Positions 1 to 8,916 of a stretch of DNA of 64,000 nt are shown one piece after another. The notes under the pieces were generated by a model. That model did not search any database and had not been told where the DNA came from. It worked only from the letters and a program-made list of their open reading frames with translations. Position 1 is the first letter of the stretch. Each line of letters begins with the position of its first letter. The DNA comes from Streptomyces cyaneochromogenes (GTDB taxonomy: Bacteria; Actinomycetota; Actinomycetes; Streptomycetales; Streptomycetaceae), in contig NZ_CP034539.1 in assembly GCF_003963535.1 (NCBI RefSeq), positions 4,526,001 to 4,590,000 on the forward strand. Direction: 5' to 3'. Position numbers and translations under genes: made by a program.

Positions 1-2204
1 CGTACGGCCGCCTCCCCCACGGACGGCGACAGGTGCTCGGTGAAGGTGTCCGGCCACAGGACGACCAGCTCACCGCGCTCACCGCGCTCGCGGACCCCGT
101 CGGCCAAGGCGTCACCCCCGCCGAGCCCACCACCGCCCCCCGCCTCCGCGCGCCGCGCCTCCCACCACCGGCTGAACGTCCGCGTCGCCACCCGCGGAAT
201 CTCCCGCTCCGGCGCGATCCCGCCGAGCCGTTTCGCCGCCCGCGCCAACGGCCCTACGGCGGCCATGGCGTTGACCAGCGACGCCGTACGCGTGCGGGCC
301 ACCAGGCGCAGCCACTGCGGCAGCCGGCCCATGCTGTAGTGCGCGGCCGGGCGGCGGCGCCCCTCGTAGTGGTGGTACAGGAATTCCGCCTTGTACGTGG
401 CCATGTCGACCTCGACCGGGCAGTCGGACCGGCATCCCTTGCAGGACAGGCACAGGTCCAGCGCGTCCCGCACCTCGGTCGACCGCCACCCGTCGGTCAC
501 CAGTTCCCCGGCGAGCATCTCGTGCAGCAACCGGGCACGCCCGCGCGTGGAGTGCTCCTCCTCGCCGGTGGCCCGGAAGGACGGGCACATGACGGACGGG
601 CCCGCCACCGAGGTCGTACGGCACTTCGCGACCCCGACACACCGCCGTACGGCCGCAGAGAAGTCCCCGCCGTCGGCCGGGTATCCGAAGGCCACGTCCA
701 CCGGCTCGCGGTGCAGGACCGAGAACCGGAGGTTCGCGTCCAGGGGCGCGGGGCGCACCAGCATGCCCGGGTTGAGCAGGTCGTCCGGGTCCCAGACCCC
801 CTTCGCCCGCTCGAAGAGGCGGACCATCTCCTCCCCGTACATCTTCGGCAGCAGCTCGGCCCGTGCCTGCCCGTCCCCGTGCTCCCCGGACAGCGAGCCC
901 CCGTGCGCCACGACGACCTCGGCGAGCTCCTCCGAGAAGCGCCGGAAGCGGCCGATGCCCGCCTCCGTCAGCAGGTCGAAGTCGATACGGACGTGGATAC
1001 AGCCGTCCCCGAAGTGCCCGTACGGCGTACCGCGCAGCCCGTGTGCGGTCAGCAGCGCGCGGAAGTCCCGCAGATACGCGCCGAGCCGCTCGGGCGGCAC
1101 CGCGCAGTCCTCCCAGCCGGGCCAGGCCTCGCTGCCGTCGGGCATCCGGGTCGCCGTACCGCTCGCGTCCTCCCGGATGCGCCACAGGGCCCGTTGCCCG
1201 GCCGCGTCCGTCACGACCCGCGCGTCGACGACATCGGCGGCCCGCACGATCGCCTCCGCACGCGCGCGTGCCTCCCCCTCCGACTCCCCGCCCGTCTCCA
1301 CGAACAACCAGGCGCCGCCCCGGGGAAGCGCGGCGGTCGAGCGCACGAGGTCGACCGCCATGCCCTCGACCGTCAACGGCCCGTACGGCAGCAGCCCGGC
1401 CGCCGCCTGTGCCGCCGCGCTCTCGTCGGCGTAGGCCAGCACGGCGAGCGCACGCGCGCGTGGAGCTTCGACGAGCCCCACGGTCGCCTCGGTGAGGATC
1501 CCCAGGGTGCCCTCGCTCCCGCAGTAGGAGCGGGCGACGTCGGCGCCCTTCTCGGGCAGCAGGGCGTCCAGGGCGTATCCGGAGATACGGCGGGGCAGTT
1601 CGGGAAACCCGGTGCGCAGCCGCGCCAGCTCGCCCTCGACCAGTTCCCGCAGCCCGCGCGGCGCCCCGGCCCACTCCTCCCCCAGCCGCAGCCGCTCCCC
1701 GCGCGCGGTGATCACGTCCAGCTCCCGCACGCTGTCCGCGGTCGTCCCCCACGCCACCGAGTGCGAGCCGCACGAGTTGTTGCCGATCATCCCGCCGAGC
1801 GTGCAGCGGCTGTGGGTGGAGGGGTCGGGCCCGAAGCGGAGCCCGTGCGGGGCGGCGGCCTCCTGAAGGCGGTCGAGGACGAGGCCGGGCTGGACGACGG
1901 CGGTGCGGGTCTCCGGGTCCAGGGACACGATCTGGTTCATGTGGCGGGTGAAGTCGAGCACGACGCCGGCGCCGGTGGCCTGCCCCGCGATGGAGGTGCC
2001 TCCGCCCCGCGCCACGACCGGCACCATGTGGTCCCGGCACACCTCCAGCACGGCGGCGACGTCGTCGGCGTCATGTGGCGCCACCACACCGAGCGGGACA
2101 CGCCGGTAGTTGGACGCGTCCATGGTGGTGAGCGCCCGCGAGGTGACATCGAACCCGACCTCGCCCCGGACGACCCTGCGCAGATCCACCTCAAGTTCCG
2201 ACAT
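1..2204 (-). CDS. FAD-linked oxidase fused to Fe-S oxidoreductase (3' end outside window)
   Basis: About 734 residues are visible; the stop lies left of the window. The N-terminal third is a PCMH-type FAD-binding domain with the glycine-rich loop VVARGGGTSIAGQATG near residues 65-80, as in glycolate oxidase GlcD and D-lactate dehydrogenases. The second half carries the ferredoxin-type motif CLSCKGCRSDCPVEV with cysteines at 585, 588, 591 and 595. The last visible residues (LWPDTFTEHL) open the CCG-type cysteine-rich domain of this family. It probably oxidises a 2-hydroxy acid and passes electrons to the respiratory chain; the substrate cannot be told. The start ATG at 2204 gives MSELEVDLRR. 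There is no strong ribosome site. It is transcribed away from serC. Confidence 0.9.
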   Translation of the reverse strand, partial: MSELEVDLRRVVRGEVGFDVTSRALTTMDASNYRRVPLGVVAPHDADDVAAVLEVCRDHMVPVVARGGGTSIAGQATGAGVVLDFTRHMNQIVSLDPETRTAVVQPGLVLDRLQEAAAPHGLRFGPDPSTHSRCTLGGMIGNNSCGSHSVAWGTTADSVRELDVITARGERLRLGEEWAGAPRGLRELVEGELARLRTGFPELPRRISGYALDALLPEKGADVARSYCGSEGTLGILTEATVGLVEAPRARALAVLAYADESAAAQAAAGLLPYGPLTVEGMAVDLVRSTAALPRGGAWLFVETGGESEGEARARAEAIVRAADVVDARVVTDAAGQRALWRIREDASGTATRMPDGSEAWPGWEDCAVPPERLGAYLRDFRALLTAHGLRGTPYGHFGDGCIHVRIDFDLLTEAGIGRFRRFSEELAEVVVAHGGSLSGEHGDGQARAELLPKMYGEEMVRLFERAKGVWDPDDLLNPGMLVRPAPLDANLRFSVLHREPVDVAFGYPADGGDFSAAVRRCVGVAKCRTTSVAGPSVMCPSFRATGEEEHSTRGRARLLHEMLAGELVTDGWRSTEVRDALDLCLSCKGCRSDCPVEVDMATYKAEFLYHHYEGRRRPAAHYSMGRLPQWLRLVARTRTASLVNAMAAVGPLARAAKRLGGIAPEREIPRVATRTFSRWWEARRAEAGGGGGLGGGDALADGVRERGERGELVVLWPDTFTEHLSPSVGEAAV

Positions 2205-2218
2205 ACGTCCACTCAATC

Positions 2219-2288
2219 AGCCCGTCCGGCGTTTCAGGACGAGGCCCCTCAAGGGCCGAAGCGGGGGTCTGGGGGCGGCAGCCGCCAG
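2219..2288. repeat. Streptomyces-type dispersed intergenic repeat
   Basis: The stretch begins GCCCGTCCGGCGTTTCAGGA and ends in a G-rich tract followed by GGCGGCAGCC. I recognise this layout as a dispersed non-coding repeat common between Streptomyces genes. It sits between the divergent oxidoreductase and serC and contains short complementary arms. Copy number cannot be judged from one window. Confidence 0.55.
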
Positions 2289-2329
2289 GTCACGACCGCG
2301 ACAACGCCGTCTCACCCGACGGACGAGGT

Positions 2330-2359
2330 TTCACCGAGGTTTCCCGAAACAGCTACGCT
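2330..2359 (+). promoter_or_regulatory. serC promoter, leaderless type, with dyad
   Basis: TTCACC (2330-2335) and TACGCT (2354-2359) are spaced 18 bases, like a housekeeping sigma promoter. The GTG start follows six bases after the -10 box and no Shine-Dalgarno sequence is present, so the transcript is probably leaderless. The dyad GTTTC-CC-GAAAC (2339-2350) lies in the spacer where a repressor could bind. Confidence 0.55.
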
Positions 2360-2365
2360 CCCCCC

Positions 2366-3484
2366 GTGGCTGAGATCCAGATTCCCGCTGACATCAAGCC
2401 CGCCGACGGACGTTTCGGCGCGGGCCCCTCCAAGGTGCGGACGGAAGCGCTGGACGCGCTGGCCGCCACCGGAACCTCTCTGCTCGGCACCTCCCACCGC
2501 CAGGCCCCGGTCAAGAACCTGGTCGGCCAGGTGCGCGAGGGCATCAGCGAGCTGTTCCAGCTCCCCGAGGGCTACGAGGTCGTCCTCGGCAACGGCGGCT
2601 CGACGGCCTTCTGGGACATCGCGACGCACGGCCTGATCGAGAACAAGTCGCAGCACCTGAACTTCGGCGAGTTCAGCTCGAAGTTCGCGAAGGCCGCCAA
2701 GCTGGCCCCCTGGCTGGCCGAGCCGACCGTCATCGCCTCCGACCCCGGCACGCACCCGGAGCCGGTCGCCGAGGCGGGCGTCGACGTCTACGCCTTCACG
2801 CACAACGAGACCTCGACCGGCGTCGCCATGCCGATCAAGCGTGTCGACGGTGCGGACGAGGGCTCCCTGGTCCTGGTCGACGCCACGTCCGGCGCCGGCG
2901 GCCTGCCGGTCGACGTCTCCGAGACGGACGTCTACTACTTCGCCCCGCAGAAGTCCTTCGCCTCCGACGGCGGCCTGTGGATCGGCGTCTTCTCCCCGGC
3001 CGCGATCGAGCGCGCCGAGCGCATCCACGCCTCCGGCCGCCACATCCCCGAGTTCTTCTCGCTGCCCACGGCGATCGACAACTCCCGCAAGAACCAGACG
3101 TACAACACCCCGGCCCTCGCCACCCTCTTCCTGCTCAACCAGCAGCTCGAGTGGATCAACGGCCAGGGCGGCCTCGACTGGGCGGTCCGCCGCACGGCCA
3201 CCTCCGCCCGGACGCTGTACGGCTGGGCCGAGGACATCAAGTACGCCAACCCGTTCGTCACCGACCCGGCCAAGCGCTCGGCGGTCATCGGCACCATCGA
3301 CTTCACGGACGAGGTCGACGCCGCCGCCGTCGCCAAGGTCCTGCGCGCCAACGGCATCGTCGACACCGAGCCCTACCGCAAGCTCGGCCGCAACCAGCTC
3401 CGCGTCGCGATGTTCCCGGCGATCGACCCGGCGGACATCGAGGCGCTGACGAAGTGCATCGACTACGTGATCGAGAAGCTGTAG
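2366..3484 (+). CDS. serC: Phosphoserine aminotransferase
   Basis: This 372-residue PLP enzyme converts 3-phosphohydroxypyruvate and glutamate to phosphoserine in serine biosynthesis, and also acts in pyridoxal phosphate synthesis. The sequence has the actinobacterial SerC look: RFGAGPSKVR near residue 16, GNGGSTAFWD near 76, and the Schiff-base lysine K196 in YFAPQKSFAS. Length matches the family. The GTG start at 2366 follows a -10 box with no ribosome site. It stands alone, divergent from the oxidoreductase, and ends in a strong terminator. Confidence 0.96.
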   Translation: MAEIQIPADIKPADGRFGAGPSKVRTEALDALAATGTSLLGTSHRQAPVKNLVGQVREGISELFQLPEGYEVVLGNGGSTAFWDIATHGLIENKSQHLNFGEFSSKFAKAAKLAPWLAEPTVIASDPGTHPEPVAEAGVDVYAFTHNETSTGVAMPIKRVDGADEGSLVLVDATSGAGGLPVDVSETDVYYFAPQKSFASDGGLWIGVFSPAAIERAERIHASGRHIPEFFSLPTAIDNSRKNQTYNTPALATLFLLNQQLEWINGQGGLDWAVRRTATSARTLYGWAEDIKYANPFVTDPAKRSAVIGTIDFTDEVDAAAVAKVLRANGIVDTEPYRKLGRNQLRVAMFPAIDPADIEALTKCIDYVIEKL

Positions 3485-3502
3485 TCGTTCCCAGCAGTAC
3501 GA

Positions 3503-3546
3503 CGAAGAAGGGCACCCGGCAAACACCGGGCGCCCTTCTTCGTTTT
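3503..3546 (+). terminator. Rho-independent terminator of serC
   Basis: CGAAGAAGGGC..CCCGG pairs with CCGGG..GCCCTTCTTCG around a short loop (stem 3503-3542), followed by TTTT at 3543-3546. The stem is long and nearly perfect. It separates serC from the convergent membrane protein and could serve both strands. Confidence 0.85.
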
Positions 3547-3564
3547 CGGTTCGGGCAAGGGCCG

Positions 3565-4539
3565 TCATCGGGCCCCCGGCATGAGTTCGACCCGTAGGTC
3601 GTCGGTCTCCCGGATCACGTAGGTCGAGTCGGTGTCGTGCTGCCAGCCCACAGCGACGGCGTGATAGCGCCCGCCGCGCTCGATGATGAGGCTCAGCCCG
3701 GTGTACCGGTAGCGGTAGTGCATCCGCTCTCCGAGATCCTTCATCCGGAGTCCGCGGCCGGTGATGCTCAGCTGCTCGGTGCTGAAGACGACGATCGCCG
3801 TCCTGCCCAGCAGATGATCTGCGCTGTGCTCGGCGTCGCGCAGACCCGACTGCTGCGCCGCGAGTGCGACAGCCCAGAGCAGGCACAGGCATGCTGCCGT
3901 GAGCGGTGCACCCCGTGCCCGGATGCCGCTCGGGCGGTGGCCGTTGTTCGCAGCGGGGGACTGCCCCAGAAGGATGCCGGTGGCCAACAGCAAGGGCACC
4001 AGCCATTGGTACGGCTGGATTCGGCCCCAGCTGAACAACATGATGACGGCCACGCACAGCACGAGCAGATGGAGACGGGCCGCCCGCCGCGCGGCTCGTC
4101 GGCACGGGTCGACCACGGTGGACGGCAGAAGAGGCAGGACCGACCGGCTGAGCAGTTGCGGATCACGCAGCACGAGCACAGCCACTACAGCAGTCACCAC
4201 CACCGGAGCAGTTACCAGCCGCAGGCTGCGCATGACGAACTCCGGGAAGCTCAGGCCCAGAGCCAGCACGTCGATGTGGAAGTACTCGAAGAACGCCCGG
4301 GTGTGCACCGCGCCGGCGTAGAACAACAGCGCCGCAGCGAGCGACAAGAGCGTCGCCAGATCGGCGGTGTAACCGACCGCCGGGTGCTGGGCGTTGGGCG
4401 GCTCGGTGCCACGAGGGACGGAATCGCGCCGCAGAGCCCGCCTGCGCCGTCGCCGGGCACCGGCACGCCGCAGGTGCCGTTCGCGCTCCGGCGTGGACGC
4501 CCGGATGCGGGGAGCGGGAAAGGAAGGCGCGTTGTTCAT
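3565..4539 (-). CDS. Integral membrane protein of unknown function
   Basis: A 324-residue protein starting MNNAPSFPAP. After a basic N-terminal tail of about 50 residues come about five hydrophobic segments (including LATLLSLAAALLFYAGAV and LLVLCVAVIMLFSWG), then a soluble C-terminal domain of about 100 residues with alternating short strands (HYRYRYTGLSLIIERGGRY). The ATG at 4539 overlaps the stop of the upstream lipoprotein gene as ATGA, so translation is probably coupled; this is why I prefer it to an in-frame ATG at 4596. No family is recognised. Confidence 0.8.
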   Translation of the reverse strand: MNNAPSFPAPRIRASTPERERHLRRAGARRRRRRALRRDSVPRGTEPPNAQHPAVGYTADLATLLSLAAALLFYAGAVHTRAFFEYFHIDVLALGLSFPEFVMRSLRLVTAPVVVTAVVAVLVLRDPQLLSRSVLPLLPSTVVDPCRRAARRAARLHLLVLCVAVIMLFSWGRIQPYQWLVPLLLATGILLGQSPAANNGHRPSGIRARGAPLTAACLCLLWAVALAAQQSGLRDAEHSADHLLGRTAIVVFSTEQLSITGRGLRMKDLGERMHYRYRYTGLSLIIERGGRYHAVAVGWQHDTDSTYVIRETDDLRVELMPGAR

Positions 4540-5147
4540 GACGGCGGCGTCGGCGTCGGCCCTGCCTCGGGTGATGCCGTGGATGTGGACATGCACGGAC
4601 GCGTGCGGCCGCTGGAGGAGGAAGCTCCCGGAGACGCGGATGCGCTGGCGGAAGGGTCGGGGGAGCCGGATGCGCCGGAGGAAGGGTCGCCGGAACAGTC
4701 ATCGGTGGAACACGGCTCGGCCGGACAGTTGGATTCCGGGCCCGGCACCGACCCTGACGGCACTGGTTCCGGCACGATCACGGGCGTGGGTGGCGGACTC
4801 GGATCCCGCGTCGGCTCCGGCACGGGGTCGACGGGGTCGCCACCCAGAGGCAGGGCGGTGCCCGACTCACCTGTTGGCTTCGAAGGAGTCCGGGTCCCCG
4901 CCGGAGCGGCACTGCTCCGGGGGGCGCTCGACGCGCCGTGCCTGCCGTGCCCGTCGTGTGCGCCCGGCCGGGCATGGCGACTCTCGCTGGGTGAGTCGGC
5001 CGCCGGTGCACCCAGAGGAGCGCGCGGTGCGTCCGGACCAGGTTCATGAGCGGACATGGAGGAGCAGCCCGCAGACGAGCCGACCGAGGCAGCCACCACC
5101 AACACAAGACTCTGCAGCCTCAGATGTCGAGCACGTATGCGACCCAT
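4536..5147 (-). CDS. Secreted or lipid-anchored Pro/Ser-rich protein
   Basis: A 203-residue protein. The first 28 residues form an export signal: basic start, hydrophobic run LVLVVAASVGSS, then AGCSS. The cysteine could carry lipid, but the -3 residue is serine, so the lipobox is weak. The rest is low-complexity and rich in Pro, Ser, Gly and Asp, like a cell-wall spacer. It is the first gene of a coupled pair with the membrane protein at 3565-4539, which suggests the two act together at the envelope. No domain is recognised. Confidence 0.72.
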   Translation of the reverse strand: MGRIRARHLRLQSLVLVVAASVGSSAGCSSMSAHEPGPDAPRAPLGAPAADSPSESRHARPGAHDGHGRHGASSAPRSSAAPAGTRTPSKPTGESGTALPLGGDPVDPVPEPTRDPSPPPTPVIVPEPVPSGSVPGPESNCPAEPCSTDDCSGDPSSGASGSPDPSASASASPGASSSSGRTRPCMSTSTASPEAGPTPTPPS

Positions 5148-5335
5148 CTACCGTTGCACCGGCCCTTTCAGATATCGCTTGTGGTCAGGTCGTTACGGAA
5201 AGCGACCGAGCCCAGGGCCCAGAAGTCTGCCGCAGAGATGGGCGCCCGCGATGACACAGATCGTTAATGGCGATCTCTGACGCCGACTGTTCTTGCGTGA
5301 ACGATCAGGACAAGCAGTCGCAGGTGCGGCACGCC

Positions 5336-5369
5336 GACGGGGCGCCCGGCGATCACCGGGCGCCCCGTC
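5336..5369 (-). terminator. Terminator-like hairpin after the cellulase gene
   Basis: A perfect 14-base stem (5336-5349 against 5356-5369) with a six-base loop lies just past the cellulase stop. No T-run follows on the minus strand, so it may act as a stem-only actinobacterial terminator and protect the mRNA end. Bases 5148-5335 hold no convincing gene. Confidence 0.65.
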
Positions 5370-5377
5370 TCATACCG

Positions 5378-6922
5378 TCACTGCGCCAGACAGCTCACCG
5401 TCGGCACACCCCCACCCCCAGGCGCACCCCCGAACCCGAAACTCGCCGCCCCGCCCACCGCAACCGCCCCGTTGTGCCCGGCGTTGGACGCGTTCACCGT
5501 CGCCCCGCTCTGGGTGTACGAGGCGTTCCACATGGACGTCACCCGCTGGGACCCGCCCCAGGTCCAGGTCACCCTCCAGGAGTTGATCGGGGTCGTCCCG
5601 GTGTTGGTCACCTTCACCTCGGCGTTGAAGCCCCCGCCCCAGTCGCTGCTGACGGTGTAGGCAGCGCTGCATGCCGCCGTGCCCCCGCCGGGGTCTCCCG
5701 GGTCACCGGGGTCAGCGCCCCCGCCGGCCGGGAACCCCGGTGCCTTGATGCTCGCCAGGTAGCCGTCCTTCACGGTGTCCACGGTCGACCAGTCGTCCTT
5801 CAGGATGCCGCCCGTGTCACCGGAGTTGGGGTTCCAGGACCAGAAGGTCCAGTGGAACGAGTCCGAGCCGTACGTCGACGTCGAGCGCAGGTACGTCGCC
5901 AGCGCGGTCAGCCATTTCTGGTCCACCGTCGACTGGAGGGTCGTACCGAACTCACCGAGCCACACCGGGGCGATGTTCTGCTTGAAGATGTAGCCCCAGT
6001 ACTTGTCCCAGATGCCCGGCATGTTGTCGGGGAACGACGGATCGCTGAACCAGGGCTGCTGGGCCACGCTCGTCGCATAATCGTGGGCCGAGTACACGAG
6101 CCGGTTCGGGACGTCGAGCTGGACCGGGTACTGGGCGACGCCCATGAGGTTGCCGCCCCACCAGCCATTGACGCCGTTGTACGACTGGACGCCCTCGACC
6201 ATGATCAGCAGGTCGGGGTGGACGGACAGCACGGCGTTCCCGGCGCGCTGTGCGGCGAGCCGCCAGTCACGGGTCGTGTCACCGCAGCCCCAGCAGGCGG
6301 GGTCGTGCGGCTCGTTGTGCAGGTCGATCCCGATGACCGTGCTGTCGCCCTTGTAGCGCCCTGCCAGCGCCTTCAGATTCGCGATCCACGTCGACTCGGG
6401 GACCGCCGACGTGTACCAGAGCGCCGACTGGCCGCCCGCGTCGGGCCGGTGCCGGTCGAGGACGATCTTGAGGCCGATCTGGCCGGCGTACGCCACGATC
6501 CTGTCCAGCACCTGCAAGGACGTCAGCCCCTGCAGATCGGCGTTCTTGCCGTCGGCGAAGTTGATGCTGTCCGGCATGGTGCCGGTCCTGAGGATGTCGT
6601 CGCTGAAGGGGACGCGGAGGGTGTTGTAGCCCAGCGACTCGATCTGGTCGAGCATGCTCTTGTAGTCGCGCGCCCACAGGCCGTGGACGACGTGGTTGCC
6701 GGTCTCGAAGCCGAACCAGTTGATCCCGGCGATACGGACCGGCTGCCCGGCCGCGTCCAGGATCTGCCGGCCGCTGGTGTGCCAGTAGCCGGCACCCGCC
6801 TCGGCCGCCGCTACGGCGCCGGGCGCTGCCGCGTGGGCGGTCTGCGCACCGAGTCCCGGCGGTAACACGAGCGCGAGCGCCGTCACGGCGGCGCCCAGCA
6901 CTCTTCGCAAGCTGCGGAACAT
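5378..6922 (-). CDS. Secreted GH5 endoglucanase with CBM2
   Basis: A 514-residue secreted enzyme that should cleave internal beta-1,4-glucan bonds. A signal peptide ends near ...LGAQTAHAAA. The GH5 domain (about 45-395) shows the acid/base glutamate in GIDLHNEP (E204) and the nucleophile in WLGEFG (E324). A Gly/Asp/Pro linker leads to a C-terminal cellulose-binding module of family 2 (about 412-514) with bounding cysteines and surface tryptophans. The ATG at 6922 is preceded by AGAGGAAG; an in-frame ATG at 7018 is upstream of the operator and less likely. A perfect CebR box sits 39 bases before the start. Confidence 0.93.
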   Translation of the reverse strand: MFRSLRRVLGAAVTALALVLPPGLGAQTAHAAAPGAVAAAEAGAGYWHTSGRQILDAAGQPVRIAGINWFGFETGNHVVHGLWARDYKSMLDQIESLGYNTLRVPFSDDILRTGTMPDSINFADGKNADLQGLTSLQVLDRIVAYAGQIGLKIVLDRHRPDAGGQSALWYTSAVPESTWIANLKALAGRYKGDSTVIGIDLHNEPHDPACWGCGDTTRDWRLAAQRAGNAVLSVHPDLLIMVEGVQSYNGVNGWWGGNLMGVAQYPVQLDVPNRLVYSAHDYATSVAQQPWFSDPSFPDNMPGIWDKYWGYIFKQNIAPVWLGEFGTTLQSTVDQKWLTALATYLRSTSTYGSDSFHWTFWSWNPNSGDTGGILKDDWSTVDTVKDGYLASIKAPGFPAGGGADPGDPGDPGGGTAACSAAYTVSSDWGGGFNAEVKVTNTGTTPINSWRVTWTWGGSQRVTSMWNASYTQSGATVNASNAGHNGAVAVGGAASFGFGGAPGGGGVPTVSCLAQ

Positions 6923-6960
6923 GTCGCTGCTTCCTCTCGGAGGCGCGGGCCCGGAACGGG

Positions 6961-6974
6961 TGGGAGCGCTCCCA
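6961..6974. promoter_or_regulatory. CebR operator
   Basis: TGGGAGCGCTCCCA is a perfect 14-base palindrome identical to the known Streptomyces CebR binding sequence. CebR is a LacI-family repressor released by cello-oligosaccharides. Its place just upstream of the cellulase predicts induction by cellobiose. No cebR gene lies in the window, so the regulator would act from elsewhere. Confidence 0.9.
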
Positions 6975-7054
6975 CCACCCGCACCTCCTATGGAAGTCAG
7001 GTCACATGGACACGTCAAGGACGCCGTATCAATTCGCGGCTCAGCCGCCCGGCG

Positions 7055-7882
7055 TCACCGGCTCAGCTTCTGGAACCTCCGCACCGCGAGCGGCAGGAAG
7101 ATCGCCGTCAGGATCACCGGCCACACCCCCGCCATCAGCAGCGCGTGCTGCTCGACCCAGGAGTCCCCGGCCACGACGCCGGCCGGCACCCCGAACAGCT
7201 CGCGGGTGGCCGCCGCCGTGGAGGAGATCGGGTTCCAGGCCGCCACCCAGCCCAGCCAGTCCGGCATCAGCTGCGGTGCGACGAAGATGCTGGAGATCAT
7301 CGTGAGCGGGAAGGCGACGGCGAACAGGCCGCCCGCGGCCTCCGGGTTGGGCACCAGCAGGCCCAGCCACACCCCGATCCAGATCAGCGCGAACCGCAGC
7401 CAGAGCAGCAGCCCGAAGGCGCCGAGGAAGCCGAATCCGCCGTCCGGGCGCCAGCCCATCGCGAAGGCGGTCAGCATCATGATCGCCAATTCCGCGCAGG
7501 CGGCGAGCAGATCGGTGATCCCGCGCCCGGCGACCACCGCCGACGAGGCCATCGGCATGGAGCGGAAACGGTCGATGACCCCCTTCGTGGAGTCGTAGAC
7601 GACGAGCGTCGCGGTGTTGATGAAGCCGAACGCCATCGTCATCACGAACATGCCCGGCATCAGGAAGGGCGTGTAGTCCCCGCCGCCGGGCACCTTCATG
7701 GCGCTGCCGAAGACATAGCCGTAAAGGAGGACGGAGAGGATCGGGAAGCCCAACTGCCAGGCGATGTTGACCGGCTGGCGCTGATAGTGGGTCAGTCCGC
7801 GGCGGACGACGTTCCAGACGTCGGCGAGGGCCCAGTACAGGCGACTGCGCTCGGCCGGGACGGTCAGGTCGACGGCGGTCAT
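7055..7882 (-). CDS. ABC-2 type transporter permease (DrrB-like)
   Basis: A 275-residue membrane subunit with about six transmembrane helices. It has the ABC2 signature region near TKGVIDRFRSMPMASSAVV and the conserved late segment WNPISSTAAATRELFG. It is the usual partner of the DrrA-like ATPase encoded just upstream. Its ATG overlaps the ATPase stop (ATGA, 7879-7882), so the subunits are likely made in equal amounts. Such pairs export drugs or lipophilic metabolites; the substrate is unknown. Confidence 0.92.
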   Translation of the reverse strand: MTAVDLTVPAERSRLYWALADVWNVVRRGLTHYQRQPVNIAWQLGFPILSVLLYGYVFGSAMKVPGGGDYTPFLMPGMFVMTMAFGFINTATLVVYDSTKGVIDRFRSMPMASSAVVAGRGITDLLAACAELAIMMLTAFAMGWRPDGGFGFLGAFGLLLWLRFALIWIGVWLGLLVPNPEAAGGLFAVAFPLTMISSIFVAPQLMPDWLGWVAAWNPISSTAAATRELFGVPAGVVAGDSWVEQHALLMAGVWPVILTAIFLPLAVRRFQKLSR

Positions 7883-8889
7883 GCGACGGCCCCCTTCTCG
7901 GGCTGCTCGGTCTTCTCGGTGCGGTGTCCGGTCAGGCGCAGGAACACGTCGTCGAGGCTCGGCCTGCGCAGCCCGATGTCCTCGACCTGGACGCCCTCGT
8001 CCTGCAGCGTCCGGGCGACCTCCGTGAGGGCGGACACCCGGTCGATGACGGGTGCGTGCACCCGCGACTCGCCCTCCTCCGCCTCGGGTTCACCGTCCGA
8101 GACCCGGGCGACGACCTTCACCACCCGCGGAATGTCGGACCGCTCCGCCACCACGACCTCGATACGGTCGCCGCCGACAAGGTTCTTCAGCCCGTCGGGG
8201 GTGTCGTCGGCGATGGCGCGCCCCTGGTCGATGACGGTGATGTGCGAGGCGAGTTTGTCGGCCTCCTCCAGGTACTGGGTCGTCAGCAGTACGGTCGTGC
8301 CGCCCGCCACCAACGCCCGTACCGATTCCCAGACTTCGCCCCGGCTGCGGGGGTCGAGCCCGGTCGTCGGCTCGTCCAGGAAGAGGACGGCCGGGGCGAG
8401 GATCATCGAGGCGGCGAGGTCGAGGCGGCGCCGCATACCGCCGCTGTACTTGCCGACGCCCCGGTCGGCGGCGTCGGTCAGGTCGAACTGCTCCAGCAGC
8501 TCGGTGGCGCGCAGCTTGGCCCGCCTGCCGCCCAGGTGGAAGAGGCGGCCGAACATCTCCAGGTTCTGCCGGCCTGTGAGCACCTCGTCCACGGCCGCGT
8601 ACTGACCGGTGAGGCCGATGCGCGCCCGTACCTCGCGCGGCTGCCGGGCCACGTCCAGCCCGGCCACGGTCGCCCGGCCGCCGTCGAGCCGGATCAGCGT
8701 GGACAGGATGCGTACGGCGGTGGTCTTTCCGGCGCCGTTCGGGCCGAGCAGGCCGTGCACGGTGCCCTCGCGCACGGCCAGGTCGAAGCCGTCGAGGGCG
8801 CGTTTGTCGCCGTAGCGCTTCTCCAGCCCCTCGGCCCGTACCGCGTATCCGTCGTGTCCGTGGTCTCCGTGATGTCCGTCGTCACCCAT
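7879..8889 (-). CDS. ABC exporter ATP-binding protein (DrrA-like)
   Basis: A 336-residue nucleotide-binding subunit. Walker A GPNGAGKT is at 49-56, signature YSGGM at 148-152, Walker B LFLDEP at 169-174. The C-terminal extension with RRPSLDDVFLRLTGH is typical of the DrrA daunorubicin-resistance subfamily. The ATG at 8889 follows AAAGGGGGA at good spacing; an in-frame upstream ATG at 8943 lies inside the regulatory repeats and is unlikely. An unusual histidine-rich stretch (HHGDHGHDG) at residues 6-13 could bind metal or be unimportant. It is divergent from a TetR regulator. Confidence 0.93.
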   Translation of the reverse strand: MGDDGHHGDHGHDGYAVRAEGLEKRYGDKRALDGFDLAVREGTVHGLLGPNGAGKTTAVRILSTLIRLDGGRATVAGLDVARQPREVRARIGLTGQYAAVDEVLTGRQNLEMFGRLFHLGGRRAKLRATELLEQFDLTDAADRGVGKYSGGMRRRLDLAASMILAPAVLFLDEPTTGLDPRSRGEVWESVRALVAGGTTVLLTTQYLEEADKLASHITVIDQGRAIADDTPDGLKNLVGGDRIEVVVAERSDIPRVVKVVARVSDGEPEAEEGESRVHAPVIDRVSALTEVARTLQDEGVQVEDIGLRRPSLDDVFLRLTGHRTEKTEQPEKGAVA

Positions 8890-8916
8890 GGATCGGGTCC
8901 CCCTTTCGGTAATTGA

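Noticed and set aside
112..2040. A 642-residue open frame on the minus strand over the oxidoreductase
   Set aside because: It is one base out of phase with the true reading frame, which carries the FAD loop and CLSCKGCRSDCP motif.
33..2636. An 867-residue open frame on the plus strand over the oxidoreductase and serC
   Set aside because: The minus strand codes for a clear FAD/Fe-S protein and serC is in another frame. The long frame has no domain.
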